From NCBI RefSeq assembly GCF_000006565.2, contig NC_031470.1, forward strand, positions 374,954 to 438,953: DNA of 64,000 nucleotides, given 5' to 3'. Origin of the DNA: Toxoplasma gondii ME49 (Eukaryota; Apicomplexa; Conoidasida; Eucoccidiorida; Sarcocystidae). Under the pieces are notes generated by a model. The model saw only the letters and a program-made list of their open reading frames with translations. It made no database searches and had not been told where the DNA came from. Position numbers and translations under genes: made by a program. This document shows, in pieces, positions 62,001 to 64,000 of the stretch; the first letter of the stretch is position 1, and each line of letters begins with the position of its first letter.

Positions 62001-64000
62001 TGAACTGCATTCGCTCCTTCGGCCGATGTACTCCGGGATAAAACTGTACGGGCCCCTGTGCGTTTTCACCCCGAACCACGGATCGGGAAGCTGAGCGGAA
62101 TCACACGCCGCGCCTTATACTGCTGGTCATAGAGAAACCCGATCAAGCAAGTTGCACTCAGCGCATGGGCGAGCGTACCTGCTGGTCAGCTTTCCGAGCG
62201 GTCCGCGCGCCCTGCCGGTAATAGTGTTTTGAGCTTCAGCGAACGCGTTGTCACACACCAACCCGATTCAGCTGAGAGGCCGAAGCCGGGCGGCAAGCTT
62301 AGCACGATAAGAATGACGGAGACGGCGAACCCCTCATCTGACAAACTTGCCTGCTGGAGCTCCAATCGAAAAAGGTCTGAGAACGATCCTAATAAGCAGT
62401 TTCCTCGCAACTGGTCCTTTCGCCAGTTCTCTGAAGGCGGCAGTCGCCGCTTTTGTCTTTCTAGGAACCATATTTAACTGTGCATCCCTGACCTAGACTA
62501 GGCTCATCGCAGAAACTTCCGTTCCTTCAAGAGCTAACAGCGCGTGGCCGTCATCTGACCGCAGCTCGCAAGCAGGTTTTATCTGTCCAGCTGAGCTTTA
62601 TTTTGCTCGCGAGATCCAAGCACCATTGGCCGTCCACATTTTCACTGGCAATCTATACCAGGAAGCTCACGGCCTGTTTGCTAACCCAAATCTGTCGAAG
62701 GAGTGAGCTGAACATAGTACTTCTCCCACATCCGCGGACGTCTTCTGCCTCCGAGATCGCGGGTGAAGGATATTTCCGTGTTTTGAGGGTCTTTATCCAT
62801 ATGGTGTCTTCGCGCGAATGGCGGATACTCTGAATCCTGCTGTAGCCTGATAGAAAGTGGTGGTCAAGGTGGTGTGGTTTCCAATTCGTCTCTCATAGTG
62901 GCGGTCACTTTTGTATCGAAGACATCATAGCACCTAATTAAAGGATCCTTTGGTTGCAACTTCCGCAGGCGTCATGAGTTTATCGTAGAGCACAGGTGTT
63001 GCCGCCTATGACTGTAGGACGCCGATACCCAATCGCAAGCATTTAAATTCTCAGACCGCAGAGCAATATCCTCTAACGTCCGATAATCGTGGGATATGGC
63101 CATGCTCGGGTGATCCTAACAGCTGGAAACCGTGACTGTTAATAAACGGAAACGGGCAACTTTTCCGGCACCGGTTGCCCGTTTGCAGCGAATTCGCAAC
63201 CGCAATGCTGGCGACAGACTTTCAAGCTGATCACGCCCCTGAGTGCCGCACGACTTAGACAGTTCAGTACATGGGGAGATATGAACCAGGAAAATGTCGC
63301 GACTCTTCGAAAAAAAAAAATCAGTATCCTCCGAGTCTCGCACGACTTCTACTATCGAACGACATTGGGAGTGTAGAGCTTTTTTCATTAACACAGCCCT
63401 CCCTATATTCCAGGGGCCTAGGTAACAGGCAGCGGCCTCGAAGAATCCTGACTTAATCATCTTGACGATGCCTCACGTCACCCACCAATGAACATGCGGT
63501 GATGTCCTGAATCCTGTGTTTAATTAGACTTAATTTTTAACAAAATAAAAACCGGAACAGTCAGGTTGTAGATAAACTCTCAGCAACGCCCCGAATCAGA
63601 AGCGCACACGATGGAGTCCTGACGTGATTTGATCAGGGGGGTCATATGAGAATTTCACTGCTGGCACGACACTCCGCCTGAACGAAAGAGCACTTTCTCA
63701 CTTCTCACTCAATCTGAGATAAGATAGGCTGCACCGTCACCACAGTTTATACTGTAATTAGTGGCAACGGCTAACATGTTCAGTGTCGCTATTATTGGCT
63801 CCTCACAGACAACAAGGCAAAAGCATGAAGTTGCAGACTTGTCCGTGACAACTGGGCGGAGTCTCCGCACATCGTGAAGATGTGTTATCCCGGCCTGTCT
63901 CTACCGTGTGCTGCCTTCGCCTGTTTGTGTCCCTGTGCTCTTCGTGTGTGCCGTAAGAGTCACTCTGCTTTGCTGGGATCATTCCCGACAGACGTACGAT

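Larger units (their letters stand above)
52950..64000. other. Gene-poor right-hand 11 kb
   Basis: Apart from the three weak open frames listed, nothing coding was supported here. No rRNA, tRNA, transposon coding sequence or organellar insertion was recognised by eye. The stretch should hold the promoter of the AAA gene at its left edge (from about 52.9 kb). Confidence 0.45.

Noticed and set aside
1..64000. CRISPR arrays, prophage, insertion sequences, mitochondrial DNA insertions
   Set aside because: No regularly spaced repeats, integrase or transposase frames, or recognisable organellar sequence were seen. Spliced eukaryotic genes dominate the window.

Overview
The window reads as nuclear DNA of a coccidian apicomplexan, most likely Toxoplasma gondii or a close relative (Hammondia, Neospora). 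This is inferred from balanced base composition, small exons with clean GT-AG introns of roughly 90-1,200 bases, an A-rich CAAAATG start context, and the gene set. No prokaryotic operon, CRISPR array, rRNA or tRNA gene was recognised.

Layout. (1) 1-5,211, minus strand: a multi-exon gene whose repeated helical domains of about 120-133 residues are each encoded by one symmetric phase-1 exon behind a membrane/signal exon. (2) 7,800-11,150: a diverged second copy of the same block with broken reading frames. One 429-bp tract, however, is almost identical to the first block. (3) 13,266-17,256, plus: an eight-exon DHHC palmitoyltransferase. (4) 28,643-21,190, minus: a nine-exon, about 1,945-residue pentatricopeptide repeat (PPR) protein. 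(5) 33,874-39,928, plus: a complete ten-exon HOP/STI1 co-chaperone of 565 residues. (6) 43,205-45,447, plus: the 3' part of an unrecognised gene that probably has more exons upstream. (7) 52,901-46,827, minus: a five-exon, about 1,343-residue protein with two AAA-type ATPase cassettes, one clearly degenerate. (8) 53-64 kb: about 11 kb with only weak coding candidates.

The genes do not form a pathway. HOP links Hsp70 and Hsp90 in the cytosol, the DHHC enzyme acylates membrane-associated proteins, the PPR protein presumably acts on organellar RNA, and the AAA protein is a likely remodelling ATPase of unassigned target. The left 11 kb differs in character: it is a lineage-specific, duplicating locus of secreted or membrane proteins.

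All exon models were built by hand from splice sites, reading-frame phase and protein similarity. They have no transcript support. Exon lengths and phases were checked for consistency for the HOP, DHHC, PPR, AAA and repeat-domain genes.
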